A DNA stretch of 32,737 nucleotides from Prolixibacteraceae bacterium (GCA_003537645.1 DPRM01000117.1:1-32737), one strand, 5' to 3'. Numbered from the stretch's first letter, positions 8,071 to 16,377 are shown. Numbers and translations: made by a program. The notes: a model not told the origin generated them from the sequence alone.

Positions 8071-8094
8071 TTTTTCATACCATTTTTCATACCA
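8071..8094 (+). repeat. Tandem 12-bp repeat downstream of the tRNA
   Basis: TTTTTCATACCA occurs twice without a gap (8071-8082, 8083-8094). About 60 bp further, ATGGGTCAA is also duplicated (8152-8160 and 8163-8171). Such short direct repeats next to a tRNA 3' end resemble integrase arm sites of an attachment region, but no integrase gene is visible. Confidence 0.45.
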
Positions 8095-8204
8095 CATTTA
8101 TTTATTTGCTGCTTTATAGGCCAATAAAAAACCCACAATTGATTATCAATCATGGGTCAAAAATGGGTCAACATTTATTTATTAAATCACAAAAAACATC
8201 CATT

Positions 8205-8594
8205 TTATTTTGATAGCAGCTTGAAACTGCCACCCCCTTTCTTCAGGTTCGGGATAGTGGCATTGAAGATTGTCAGCAGGAAGTTCACTATCGAATTATC
8301 CTTTTCTGTTGGTGTTAACCGGGCAATCAAATCAAAGAATCCAAGAAGCCCCAAAATCAATACGCCCCAATTGTCAGAAAAAAAATTGCCTCCTGATTCT
8401 TTATCAACATTGGTTTGTTCTGGTTCAGGCTGTGCAGCCAGTTCCTCCGGCTGCATTGATGTAGTTGCCGAATTAGACGCGCTTTCGGCAAAAGAAACCT
8501 GATCGCTGGCATTTGAGGCTTTTAATTGGTATGAATCCGGCAACAAGGCAAGCTGGCCAATGATCAAAATCAAAACTGAAATAAATTTTCTCAT
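8205..8594 (-). CDS. Small secreted or membrane hypothetical protein
   Basis: The 129-residue protein starts at the ATG at 8594 (MRKFISVLILIIGQLALLPD). Three codons upstream there is only a TTG. It has an N-terminal hydrophobic segment (about 3-20, probable signal peptide or anchor) and a low-complexity Ser/Ala/Glu/Gln linker (about 25-70). A second hydrophobic helix, NWGVLILGLLGFFDLIARL, lies near residues 76-94, followed by a basic tail with KKGGGSFKLLSK. No catalytic motif is seen. The small two-helix layout is reminiscent of holin-like or membrane-stress peptides, but I do not recognise the family. It stands alone, in a region between a tRNA and IS-like repeats. Confidence 0.6.
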   Translation of the reverse strand: MRKFISVLILIIGQLALLPDSYQLKASNASDQVSFAESASNSATTSMQPEELAAQPEPEQTNVDKESGGNFFSDNWGVLILGLLGFFDLIARLTPTEKDNSIVNFLLTIFNATIPNLKKGGGSFKLLSK

Positions 8595-8620
8595 GGTATT
8601 CAATTTTTAAGTTTATTGGA

Positions 8621-8731
8621 AAAAACGGTGAAATTGACCACCTGATTTCAGTTTAAATTGACCACCAGATTCGGAGCAAATTGACCATGCGTTGCCGATT
8701 TGAATCGGCACAGGGTGGTCAGTTTGACCGG
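8621..8731. mobile_element. IS21-like terminal repeat cluster without transposase (remnant)
   Basis: AAATTGACCACC occurs at 8631-8642 and 8655-8666, with a near copy (AAATTGACCATG) at 8678-8689. Spacing is 23-24 bp. An inverted copy, GGTGGTCAGTTT, lies at 8714-8725, followed by GACCGG. Between the direct and inverted copies is a 7-bp hairpin, GCCGATT-TG-AATCGGC (8694-8709). Multiple about 20-bp repeats of the GGTGGTCAATTT type are what I associate with ends of IS21-family elements. No istA/istB is present, so this is at most a collapsed element or a short non-autonomous one. The family link is from memory. Confidence 0.5.
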
Positions 8732-8797
8732 AATTTACAATTAACAAAATTATTAACAGAGAGGGATGAGACGTGAAAGATTGCGCTGTGAAGAAAT

Positions 8798-8830
8798 TTA
8801 AAACCCCATTGCCATTGCTGGCAAAGGGGT
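8798..8830 (-). terminator. Probable terminator after the 61-codon ORF
   Basis: On the minus strand ACCCC-T-TTGCCA / TGGCAA-T-GGGGT forms an 11-bp stem with one mismatch and a 4-nt loop. It is followed by TTTTAAATTT. It lies 28 nt after the stop of the ORF at 8858-9043. Confidence 0.5.
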
Positions 8831-8857
8831 AGAACCAAATCTACATCTTCCGATAGC

Positions 8858-9043
8858 TTATCTATTTTTAGAGCACTTTTTATGGTGCGCCAAAATAATC
8901 TGCTTTTCTTTTTTGGTCAAACATTTTATCCATTCAACTTTTTCCTTAAAAGAAAGATGTTCCACTTGCTTTAAAGGACAATTATCAAGTCGCTCAAGGA
9001 CTGGACAATTATATGCAATCCCATAAATATTATTTTCTTTCAA
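8858..9043 (-). CDS. Small Cys-rich hypothetical protein
   Basis: This 61-codon ORF has a protein-like composition: CPVLERLDNCPLKQ near the N-terminus, then an amphipathic Lys/Glu-rich helical part, ending in HHKKCSKNR. Four cysteines and a His pair could bind a metal. No ATG is present; the only plausible starts are TTG at 9043 or an ATT further upstream, so the N-terminus is uncertain. The frame is open back to the stop of the upstream GH43-like gene. A hairpin typical of a terminator follows. I do not recognise the family; it could be a truncated remnant. Confidence 0.45.
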   Translation of the reverse strand: MKENNIYGIAYNCPVLERLDNCPLKQVEHLSFKEKVEWIKCLTKKEKQIILAHHKKCSKNR

Positions 9044-9082
9044 GATGTGCGAACTAATTAACTTTATTTGCGATTGATAAAA

Positions 9083-10822
9083 TTATGGACATGAAATAAC
9101 ATTCGATAATGCAGAGCATCCATTCTCATTAAAAGCTTCAACGGCAAAGTAGTATTCCTGACCTATTGTCAAACTTTTCAGTTCGAGGCTATTTTTATCG
9201 TAAACCATCCATGAACTGTAAAGTTTGTCAGGCGCAATCCCCCAACGAACGTTATAACCCTGGCAGTTTTGCTGTTTTTCCCATTGAACAGACACATCCC
9301 TGCGATCAATTTGACGACTTACCTTAAGGTTTTTTACCTGTTTGGGAGCTTGCCCTGTACCTTGTCCGAAAACACGTAAGTCAGAGATGGCCAAGTTTGG
9401 CATCGGGGCATGGATGTTTTTAAACCTAACATAGCGGACAACCTTTGGTTCTTCAAGTTCTATATAGTCATTAGGCACGTCCTTGAAATTTTTTCTCCGA
9501 TTAACCAAAATATCCCAGACTTTACCGTCAACCGAACCTTCAACAATATACCTGTGATATAAACCAGGAACCTTCCCGTAGATTCCAGATTTAAAGTCGT
9601 GATAGTTCACCTGTATTGCATAGACTTTTCCCTGATTAATAAGATCAATCTCCAACCATTGATTCTCATCGTTTTGTTCAGCCAACCAAAAGCTTTTAAC
9701 ATTTTCATCCGTTACATTTGTTGAAACAAATCTATCTTTTGAAGATGAACTTTTAACCGGTTTTTTATACGAAAGAAGCATCCAACCTGTAAATTCCCCC
9801 TTCTTACCTGGATAATCAGGGGCATAATGAGGATAGTCTCCAAAGGAGGTGTTTGAATACATCAACCCATCCTGATCAAAATAGGTCGGAAACATACAGA
9901 TTCTGCGTTCCCAGTTCATGTTTGCCGAAAGAGCCATTGAAGCAAAATGCCAATAATGCCCGTCATTTGCGCGTACCGTACTCCCATGTCCTGCTCCATT
10001 CATAAAGCCTCCTGGTTTATACGAGATTGGATTGTTTTTAGCATAGTTGTAAGGACCCAACGGAGTCTCACCAACATAGACGCCATCCGCATAAACATTA
10101 AATTCTGTACCTGGCGCAGCATATTGCATGTAGTATTTCCCGTTGTGCTTTGTTAGCCAGGGGCCTTCAATGTAACCACCTAAAACCGTATCGGAATGGT
10201 TTTCACCAAAGCGTTCCCACCCATGTTTTTCAGGAACTAAATTGAAAAGTTCAACGGTTTTCTCATCAGCGATAAACCGCTTATTTTTATCCAATTTCTT
10301 TCCTCTAATTGGAAATTTATTAGACGAACCCCAAAACATGTATGCCTGCCCGTCATCATCGATAAAGAGGTTGGGGTCTTGTAAATTGTTTAGGATGGAG
10401 GGAACCGCTTTCCAGTCACCTTTTTTTGGATCGTCAGTGTAGAGAATACTCATACTTCCTGAGGGATTACCAGTTACATAAAGTACCGAATCTTTGTAAT
10501 TATGTGCTGCCGGTGCGTTTGAACCTTCGAAATACCATTTTTCAGGAGTAATGAAATTCCAGTTTAATAAGTCAGTCGAATGCCAGTATCCCATTGAACG
10601 AGTCACAAACATGTAATACTCGCCACGAAATTCAACTACAGCGGGATCAGCTCCTGATCGGTACGAAATGTCGAGATGCGAATTGTAAATCATGTAGGTG
10701 TAATCGATATTAATCGGATTGCACCAAGTGTTATTACGTGAAAACTGTGCCTTTGAAACGTTTACAGTCAATAGCAAAACGAAAGTGGCCAAAAGGAGTT
10801 TTATCGAGTTTAGTTGTTTCAT
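9083..10822 (-). CDS. GH43-like secreted glycosidase with F5/8C and FN3 modules
   Basis: The chosen start, ATG at 10822, directly precedes a signal peptide (MKQLNSIKLLLATFVLLLTV..., about 26 residues). A longer start at 10849 would overlap the sulfatase gene. The protein has 579 residues. The first 350 look like a five-bladed GH43-type propeller. Candidate catalytic acids are D59 (GADPAVVEF), D149 (LQDPNLFIDDDG) and E219 (GGYIEGPWL). A discoidin/F5-8C-like domain follows (about 360-485, ending AISDLRVFG), then an FN3-like domain. GH43 enzymes often release arabinose, xylose or galactose; the true substrate is not readable. It is the last gene of the PUL1 operon. The F5/8C part may bind carbohydrate. 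Confidence 0.82.
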   Translation of the reverse strand: MKQLNSIKLLLATFVLLLTVNVSKAQFSRNNTWCNPINIDYTYMIYNSHLDISYRSGADPAVVEFRGEYYMFVTRSMGYWHSTDLLNWNFITPEKWYFEGSNAPAAHNYKDSVLYVTGNPSGSMSILYTDDPKKGDWKAVPSILNNLQDPNLFIDDDGQAYMFWGSSNKFPIRGKKLDKNKRFIADEKTVELFNLVPEKHGWERFGENHSDTVLGGYIEGPWLTKHNGKYYMQYAAPGTEFNVYADGVYVGETPLGPYNYAKNNPISYKPGGFMNGAGHGSTVRANDGHYWHFASMALSANMNWERRICMFPTYFDQDGLMYSNTSFGDYPHYAPDYPGKKGEFTGWMLLSYKKPVKSSSSKDRFVSTNVTDENVKSFWLAEQNDENQWLEIDLINQGKVYAIQVNYHDFKSGIYGKVPGLYHRYIVEGSVDGKVWDILVNRRKNFKDVPNDYIELEEPKVVRYVRFKNIHAPMPNLAISDLRVFGQGTGQAPKQVKNLKVSRQIDRRDVSVQWEKQQNCQGYNVRWGIAPDKLYSSWMVYDKNSLELKSLTIGQEYYFAVEAFNENGCSALSNVISCP

Positions 10823-10832
10823 AATTTCTTTT

Positions 10833-12398
10833 CTATTTGCAATGTTCATCCGGAACTTCGTAATGCTTTTGCAAACGCTGAAGTTCCGATTTTAATTTCG
10901 AAGTGATTTTTTCTGTTCCTTTTCTTCCGGATATGTTGTTCATTTCGTGAGGATCCGATTTTAGGTCGAACAGTTCCCAATTATTCTCCTTATAAAAGTG
11001 AATTAGCTTATATCGGTCAGTTTTTATTCCGTAATGCGCCCTTACGCTATGGAATCCGGGAAATTCGTAATAGTGATAATACAAAGATTCGCGCCAGTTT
11101 TTCACGCTTTTATTTTCGAGTAGGGGTCTGAAAGAAACACCCTGCATTTCTTTTGGAATTTCGATTCCGCAATAATCGAGGAATGTGGGTGCAAAATCAA
11201 TATTTTGAGTAAGTTTTGAAACTTTTTTTCCGGGATTTATCTTTCCCGGATAGCGCATCAACAGAGGCATAATCATCGATTCCTCATACATAAACCGTTT
11301 GTCGAACCAGCCATGCTCACCCAAATAAAAACCCTGATCAGTGGTATAAACTACAATCGTATTATCAGTCAATCCATTTTTATCAAGGTAATCCAAAATT
11401 TCGCCAACACTTTCGTCAACCGATTTGATGGTAGCCATATATTCTTGCATGTAGCGCTGGAATTTCCATATTGCCACGCTTTTCTCATCATTTTGGTCCA
11501 AATCAAAAAAGAGGTCGTTCTTTTCACGATAGGCTACCCGGTAGCGTTGCTTTTCATCCGAAGTCATCTTTCCCATAAAAACATGCGGCCACGGATCGAA
11601 ACGAAGGCTGTCGCTTCCTCTTGATACAACCATTTTCAGGTCGTGACCTTCGTACATATCGCGATAAATATTCATTTTTTGATGCGAGGCTGCGTATCTT
11701 CCTTCATAATCATCGAAATAGTTTTCAGGTAAAGGGAAAACGGTATTGTCGTAAATATTATAATGCCTTTCAGCCGGAACCCAATTTCGGTGAGGCGCTT
11801 TGTGGTGCATCATCAAAAAAAACGGCTTCTCTTTGTCGCGATGGTCGAGCCACTCCTTTGTAAAATCAGTGATCAGATCGGTCACGTAGCCCGGATAACG
11901 CGTGGTATCTTTTTCGGTGATGAAATCTGGATTATTATACTCTCCCTGATCATTTAGAATTTTCCAGTAATCGAATCCTGTTGGTTTCGAAATCAGGTGC
12001 CATTTACCTACAATTGCTGTTTCATAACCATTACGCTGCAAAATCTTTGGCAATGTTTCCTGTGATCCGTCAAAACTCTTGTTTGAATTCTGCATGAATC
12101 CATTTAAATGACTGTGTTTGCCGGTCAGTATGGCTGCACGACTCGGACCACATATCGAATTACCGCAGTAATTGGCCGTAAAGAGCGCCCCCTGTTTTGC
12201 CAGTCTATCGATGTTGGGTGTGGGTGCAAGTTTCGAGAGCGAATGACCGTAGGCGCTGATAGCCTGGACAGCATGATCGTCGGACATGATGAAAAGTATA
12301 TTCGGCCTCTTCTCTTGTTTGTTTTCAGTGGCCTGGCCAATTACCGGCAAAAGCCCCAGACAAAACGAAATTTCCTTAATGTATTTTAGCTGTTTCAT
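10833..12398 (-). CDS. Formylglycine-dependent sulfatase (S1 family, GlcNAc-6-sulfatase-like)
   Basis: This is a 521-residue type I sulfatase. The activation motif CGPSR is at residues 83-87, so C83 would be converted to formylglycine. Metal-binding D40/D41 lie in NILFIMSDDH. Later motifs include GKWHL, a DQGEYNNPDF segment, and TTDQGFYLGEHGW. This pattern resembles the S1_11 subfamily (N-acetylglucosamine-6-O-sulfatase and related), an inference to be checked. An N-terminal signal segment indicates export, most likely to the periplasm. The ATG sits 2 nt after the stop of the phosphoesterase gene. It would remove sulfate from a glycan imported by the SusCD pair of this locus. The anaerobic maturase (anSME) is not in the window. 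Confidence 0.93.
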   Translation of the reverse strand: MKQLKYIKEISFCLGLLPVIGQATENKQEKRPNILFIMSDDHAVQAISAYGHSLSKLAPTPNIDRLAKQGALFTANYCGNSICGPSRAAILTGKHSHLNGFMQNSNKSFDGSQETLPKILQRNGYETAIVGKWHLISKPTGFDYWKILNDQGEYNNPDFITEKDTTRYPGYVTDLITDFTKEWLDHRDKEKPFFLMMHHKAPHRNWVPAERHYNIYDNTVFPLPENYFDDYEGRYAASHQKMNIYRDMYEGHDLKMVVSRGSDSLRFDPWPHVFMGKMTSDEKQRYRVAYREKNDLFFDLDQNDEKSVAIWKFQRYMQEYMATIKSVDESVGEILDYLDKNGLTDNTIVVYTTDQGFYLGEHGWFDKRFMYEESMIMPLLMRYPGKINPGKKVSKLTQNIDFAPTFLDYCGIEIPKEMQGVSFRPLLENKSVKNWRESLYYHYYEFPGFHSVRAHYGIKTDRYKLIHFYKENNWELFDLKSDPHEMNNISGRKGTEKITSKLKSELQRLQKHYEVPDEHCK

Positions 12399-12400
12399 AT

Positions 12401-13372
12401 TTATTGCTTTACGATTCCTGAATTTAAATCAACTGAATAATTGTGAGGTTTCCCTGTGTGATATTTTTTCTCCCAGGTCGAGAATGTTTTGACGTCTATC
12501 AGGCTCTTTCTGGTATCGATTTCCACGATCCGCAGATACCCATTCCCGCCCCGAATACTGTTATCAACTCCACGTTGAAAATTGGTAAGGATCTGAACTA
12601 CACTATTTCCTTTTTCGCCTTGGCTCACCAGCAAACCTGTTCCAGATTTCAGGACATGGCCACTAAAAACGGCTACAATATTGGCATGTTTTGATACGAG
12701 TTTTTGCCAAATCTGTTCACCATCGTTCACCGTGTCGATGGTATCTTTCCCAATTCCATACGATTGTGGCCTCCACCAGTCGCCATTTCCCATGCGGGTA
12801 CTATCTAGATACAGATAGGCATGAGTGCTTAAAATCACTTTTTTATCCTGATTCTCACTGACTACTTTATTTGCCCAACGCAATACCTTGTCACTTGGGC
12901 CGAAAGCCAGCGAAAGGATCAGCCATTCGGTTTTTCCGGTTTTCAGCAAATGATAACGGTTATCCATTTTCCCTTTTTCAAAGCAGAAAGAGGAATCGGT
13001 TTGCGGAACCGGAAAATATTTGTTGCCCAGAGTACTTTCACGTGTATCTGCAAACATACCGGGCTTGCTGCCCATATCATGATTTCCCAGTGCTATGGAA
13101 TATGGTACTTTTAGTTTTTCAAAATTTTTACGGGCAACGTACCATTCCACTTCACGGTTATCCTGGGTTACATCGCCCAGGTGGATCACAAAATCAATTT
13201 TCCTTCGCTGTTTCGCAATCCAGTCGAATTGATTTTCCATCACTTCAGGATGCGATTCCAGATAAGTTTGGGTATCGGGAACCACGAGAAACCTGGTGAT
13301 TTGTTTACTGCCAGTACAAGAAGAAAGCACTGTCAGAAAAAGCAGAAGGTATGTTGCCTGTATTCTTATCAT
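12401..13372 (-). CDS. Lipoprotein metallophosphoesterase (calcineurin-like)
   Basis: The 323-residue protein has a lipobox (TVLSSC, Cys19), so it is a membrane-anchored lipoprotein. Metallophosphoesterase motifs are present in order: VPDTQ (D33), HLGDVTQ (D67), and ALGNHDMG (N97, H98, D99). Later His-containing motifs are LSTHAYL and VFSGHVL. These ligands bind two metal ions and support phosphomono- or diester cleavage. It lies between the GH144-like glucanase and the sulfatase in PUL1, with gaps of 12 nt and 2 nt, so a role in removing phosphate or phospho-substituents from the same glycan is plausible but inferred. No sugar-binding module is seen. Confidence 0.88.
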   Translation of the reverse strand: MIRIQATYLLLFLTVLSSCTGSKQITRFLVVPDTQTYLESHPEVMENQFDWIAKQRRKIDFVIHLGDVTQDNREVEWYVARKNFEKLKVPYSIALGNHDMGSKPGMFADTRESTLGNKYFPVPQTDSSFCFEKGKMDNRYHLLKTGKTEWLILSLAFGPSDKVLRWANKVVSENQDKKVILSTHAYLYLDSTRMGNGDWWRPQSYGIGKDTIDTVNDGEQIWQKLVSKHANIVAVFSGHVLKSGTGLLVSQGEKGNSVVQILTNFQRGVDNSIRGGNGYLRIVEIDTRKSLIDVKTFSTWEKKYHTGKPHNYSVDLNSGIVKQ

Positions 13373-13384
13373 TGCTATTCAGGT

Positions 13385-14698
13385 TTATTTTAAATGTGGA
13401 CTTTTAAATCCCAACTTTTTTAATCCATTCTGGATGTCGGGATGGCTCATAAACAGGTTCCAGATCAGTTGCGAGCGGTAATTTTCAATCATCACCACAA
13501 TCGGTCCCTGATCGATGGCCAAATACGATTCAGCATACCAATCGGCAGTTGGATTAAAGGCATCTTTAAATCCGTATTCGCCCCAAAGTTTATCTCCAAG
13601 TTCTTCATAGAAATAGCGCAGGGCTTCCATTGAATATTCAGGAGTGTATGGGAACGAAGAGAGTGCAGCAGTTGGGGTAATCACACCCCGGTCGTTCGAA
13701 GGCGAATGGGCTGAATAACCTTTGTCACCGTCGCTGGCAGTCAGTCCCCAACACTTGGCGCTGTAGCCTTTGTACTTGTTTGGGTTCAGAATGCAATGCT
13801 GCCGGTTGATCAGCGTGTGGTTGACCATCTGCTCCCAATAGTCGGCGTAATTGTCTTTTAACCCGCGGGGATCAATCCCCATGTAAGAATAGTGGGTAAA
13901 AAACAGTGGTCCACCAAAATCGGTTCCTAGCGGAAGTTTTATTCCGTAGAACTCCTTTTTGTTCAAAAACACCCGGCTTTGAGCCCAACCTTTATGGTAA
14001 ACCGATTCTTTTACAGGATAAGTAGGCGACGAAGCTGCCAAAATATATGCAATGTGACATTCATTATGCCCCTTGAGCTGGTGGTTCATTGCCCAGCCAT
14101 TATTGGGTGACCAATGCCAGTACAACACATCTTCACCACCCTTTGTAAACCAATCCCATTCGGCCTGCCGCCAAAATCGATTGATAATCCCTCTGATGTT
14201 ATTTTCTTTGGGAGAATTGTTTGAAAAATATTGATGTGCTGCAAGCAGCCCTTCGAACATGAAAGCCGATTCAACCAGATCAGCGCCATCATCTTTACGG
14301 CTGAAACGAAAGGTCTGACCGGTTTCTCCGTTCATCCAGTGTGGCCATATTCCGTGAAAACTATCAGCTTTTTTATCGAGAAAAGTCAGGATTTTCAACA
14401 TCCTTTCAATGCCTTCGTCCCGTGTAATGAATTTGCGTTCGATTCCCACAATAATTGCCATTACGCCAAACCCCGAGCCACCGGTAGTAACTACTTTTCC
14501 TTCGGATGCAGAATTGCTTCGTTCGTGTGCCAAACCGCTTACCGGATGGGCAAAATCCCAGAAATAGCGGAATGTTTGTTTCTGGACTAGCGTGAGCAAT
14601 TCTTCATCGCTTAATTTCTTGGTTGTTTTCGCCTGACTGTATGCTGTATAGTTCCACACAGAAATCAGCAACAGTAATATTATCGATAGTTTTTTCAT
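13385..14698 (-). CDS. GH144/PF10091-type glucanase (endo-beta-1,2-glucanase-like)
   Basis: This 437-residue protein has a signal peptide (about 21 residues). It is an alpha/alpha-barrel enzyme of the PF10091 group, often annotated 'glucoamylase family'. Typical segments are QKQTFRYFWDFAHPVSGLAHER near the N-terminus, TTGGSGFGVMAIIVGIER, LYWHWSPNNGWAMNHQ, GPLFFTHYSYMGIDPRG, and AIDQGPIVVMIENYRS near the end. GH144 members with known activity hydrolyse beta-1,2-glucan (endo or exo), but PF10091 also holds uncharacterised PUL enzymes. It is the first enzyme gene after susD1 in PUL1, separated by a 125-nt gap containing a 17-bp inverted repeat. The GH3 beta-glucosidase that accompanies known beta-1,2-glucan loci is absent, which weakens the substrate call. 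Confidence 0.85.
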   Translation of the reverse strand: MKKLSIILLLLISVWNYTAYSQAKTTKKLSDEELLTLVQKQTFRYFWDFAHPVSGLAHERSNSASEGKVVTTGGSGFGVMAIIVGIERKFITRDEGIERMLKILTFLDKKADSFHGIWPHWMNGETGQTFRFSRKDDGADLVESAFMFEGLLAAHQYFSNNSPKENNIRGIINRFWRQAEWDWFTKGGEDVLYWHWSPNNGWAMNHQLKGHNECHIAYILAASSPTYPVKESVYHKGWAQSRVFLNKKEFYGIKLPLGTDFGGPLFFTHYSYMGIDPRGLKDNYADYWEQMVNHTLINRQHCILNPNKYKGYSAKCWGLTASDGDKGYSAHSPSNDRGVITPTAALSSFPYTPEYSMEALRYFYEELGDKLWGEYGFKDAFNPTADWYAESYLAIDQGPIVVMIENYRSQLIWNLFMSHPDIQNGLKKLGFKSPHLK

Positions 14699-14733
14699 TG
14701 TGTTATTTTTGAGGATTAGTTTCCAAAATGAAA

Positions 14734-14817
14734 TACCAATGGCTGTCAGAAGGGAAGATCTGATAAATTCGAGAACCTAAAATATTGCGGTTCAAGTCCC
14801 TTCTGACAGCCATGGTA
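14734..14817 (-). promoter_or_regulatory. Long stem-loop between susD1 and the GH144 gene
   Basis: ATGGCTGTCAGAAGGGA (14739-14755) is perfectly complementary to TCCCTTCTGACAGCCAT (14797-14813), giving a 17-bp stem. Four further pairs continue after a single bulged A. Inside is a small GAACC/GGTTC stem (14773-14777/14789-14793). No T-tract follows on the minus strand, so processing, stabilisation or partial termination is more likely than full termination. Confidence 0.75.
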
Positions 14818-14823
14818 ATATTC

Positions 14824-16359
14824 TTAGTTTTGAGTCAATGCTCCAAAAGTCAAGTCAATCTGGGTTTGAGGAATCAGAAATTTGCTGTGCTTTGTTACAT
14901 CAAAACTGGTTGTGACTGTTTCTCCGGTACCGTTCACAAAGGTTTTCAGTGCCAAATTGGCATATCCGGGAACAACTTTATCGGCCCGGATAATATCGAA
15001 GAAACGGTGACCTTCGGTGGCCAGTTCAATGCGACGTTCTTTCCAGATCAGCAAACGCAAAGCTGCTTTATCGCGTTCAGTGATTTTTGGAAGCGGAGTT
15101 GTTCCGTCAACATATTCCACATTTCCACGGGCGCGCTTACGGACCATTTCTAGTTTAGCCAGCGCATCGTCGGTTTCGCCCAATTCGTTACAGGCTTCAG
15201 CATAAATAAGTAAAACATCGGCAAAACGAAGATAAGCAAGGTTGCAACTCATCTTCCCATACGCTCCGGTATTCCAGTAACTTTTTGGCCAGATTGTCTT
15301 TTTGTAGGCCATCGGTGCATTGATCAGGTCGAGTTTTACCACACCATGTCCTTCCACGTTTTCCCCGTCAACAAAAATAGTGGCTTCTCTGCGAGGATCA
15401 CCTGTTTCGTAGGCATTATACAACTCTTTAGATGGAGAACCAAATGCCCAGCCAAACGATTTACTATTGGTTGAACGTACCCCCTGCCATTTCACAAATT
15501 CGCTGTTGATGTTCCTGCTTGTTTCAGCTCCCCACCAAAATTGTCCGGCGATCATGATCTCTGAAGCGTACATGGCTTCAAGCGTTGGAGCGAAAAGATT
15601 TCTGTAATTCGAATAAAGATTGTATTCGCCTCCATTGATTACATCGGCTGCATATTTTTTTGCGTTGACATAATCCCGTCTAAAGAGGTAAACTTTAGAG
15701 AGCAGGCCTTGTGCTGTACCTTTGGTCATCCTACCTAAATTGGCATTTCCCCACTGCGCACGTGTTGGGAGGTTGTTGGCTGCATATATCAAATCGGGAA
15801 TAATAATTTCGGCATAGATTTCTTCTTCCGGAGAACGTGGTAAAGCATATTTGGCCGGATCGGTAATCACATTCATAATTTTAGGTACGTCACCAAAAGT
15901 CCTTACCAAATTGAAATAAAAGAACGCCCTGAAAAACTTTGCCTGGGCAATCGCTTTTGTTTTGGCAGCCTCATCCTTCAGTACATCAATATTGTCGAGC
16001 ACCACGTTGCAATAGGCAATTCCTTTGTAATTACCCGACCACCAACCGTTTTGTTCACTGGTGGTTGCATCGTAGGTAAACATATTGAAGGTATTAACCC
16101 GTGCAAAACTACCATCACCGGGGTGGCTGCCTGTGTTTGAGTTGTCACTTGGTAATTCGCAAATGCCAAACCATGAGAATCCAACTAAATCCCAACTTCT
16201 TAACATGGTATAAACAGCATTTATACCGTTTTCTACCCCAGCTTCTTGCGAGAAGAGCACATCCTGCGATAATTTGCCGAGCGGTTCTTTGTCCAGAAAA
16301 TCTTCGTTGCAGGCAGAAAATCCTGCCAGAAAGATTAATATGATTGCTATTTTTTTCAT
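14824..16359 (-). CDS. susD-like: SusD/RagB-family glycan-binding lipoprotein (PUL1)
   Basis: This is an outer-surface glycan-binding lipoprotein that caps the SusC transporter. Reading from the ATG at 16359, it has 511 residues with lipobox AGFSAC (Cys17), followed by NEDFLDKEPLG, the usual SusD N-terminus. A GTG two codons upstream is unlikely to be the true start. TPR-like helices and the conserved C-terminal region LLIWKERRIELATEGHRFFD are visible. It begins 18 nt after susC1, as expected for a coupled pair. The ligand cannot be read from sequence; the downstream enzymes suggest a substituted, acidic glycan. Confidence 0.95.
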   Translation of the reverse strand: MKKIAIILIFLAGFSACNEDFLDKEPLGKLSQDVLFSQEAGVENGINAVYTMLRSWDLVGFSWFGICELPSDNSNTGSHPGDGSFARVNTFNMFTYDATTSEQNGWWSGNYKGIAYCNVVLDNIDVLKDEAAKTKAIAQAKFFRAFFYFNLVRTFGDVPKIMNVITDPAKYALPRSPEEEIYAEIIIPDLIYAANNLPTRAQWGNANLGRMTKGTAQGLLSKVYLFRRDYVNAKKYAADVINGGEYNLYSNYRNLFAPTLEAMYASEIMIAGQFWWGAETSRNINSEFVKWQGVRSTNSKSFGWAFGSPSKELYNAYETGDPRREATIFVDGENVEGHGVVKLDLINAPMAYKKTIWPKSYWNTGAYGKMSCNLAYLRFADVLLIYAEACNELGETDDALAKLEMVRKRARGNVEYVDGTTPLPKITERDKAALRLLIWKERRIELATEGHRFFDIIRADKVVPGYANLALKTFVNGTGETVTTSFDVTKHSKFLIPQTQIDLTFGALTQN

Positions 16360-16377
16360 TTTCACTTTTTTTATTGA

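Noticed and set aside
8071..8180. CRISPR-like array near the tRNA
   Set aside because: Repeats are only 9-12 bp, occur twice and have no spacers; no cas genes are present anywhere in the window.
12125..12340. 71-codon minus-strand ORF within the sulfatase gene
   Set aside because: It overlaps the CGPSR-containing frame of a clear sulfatase and has no features of its own.
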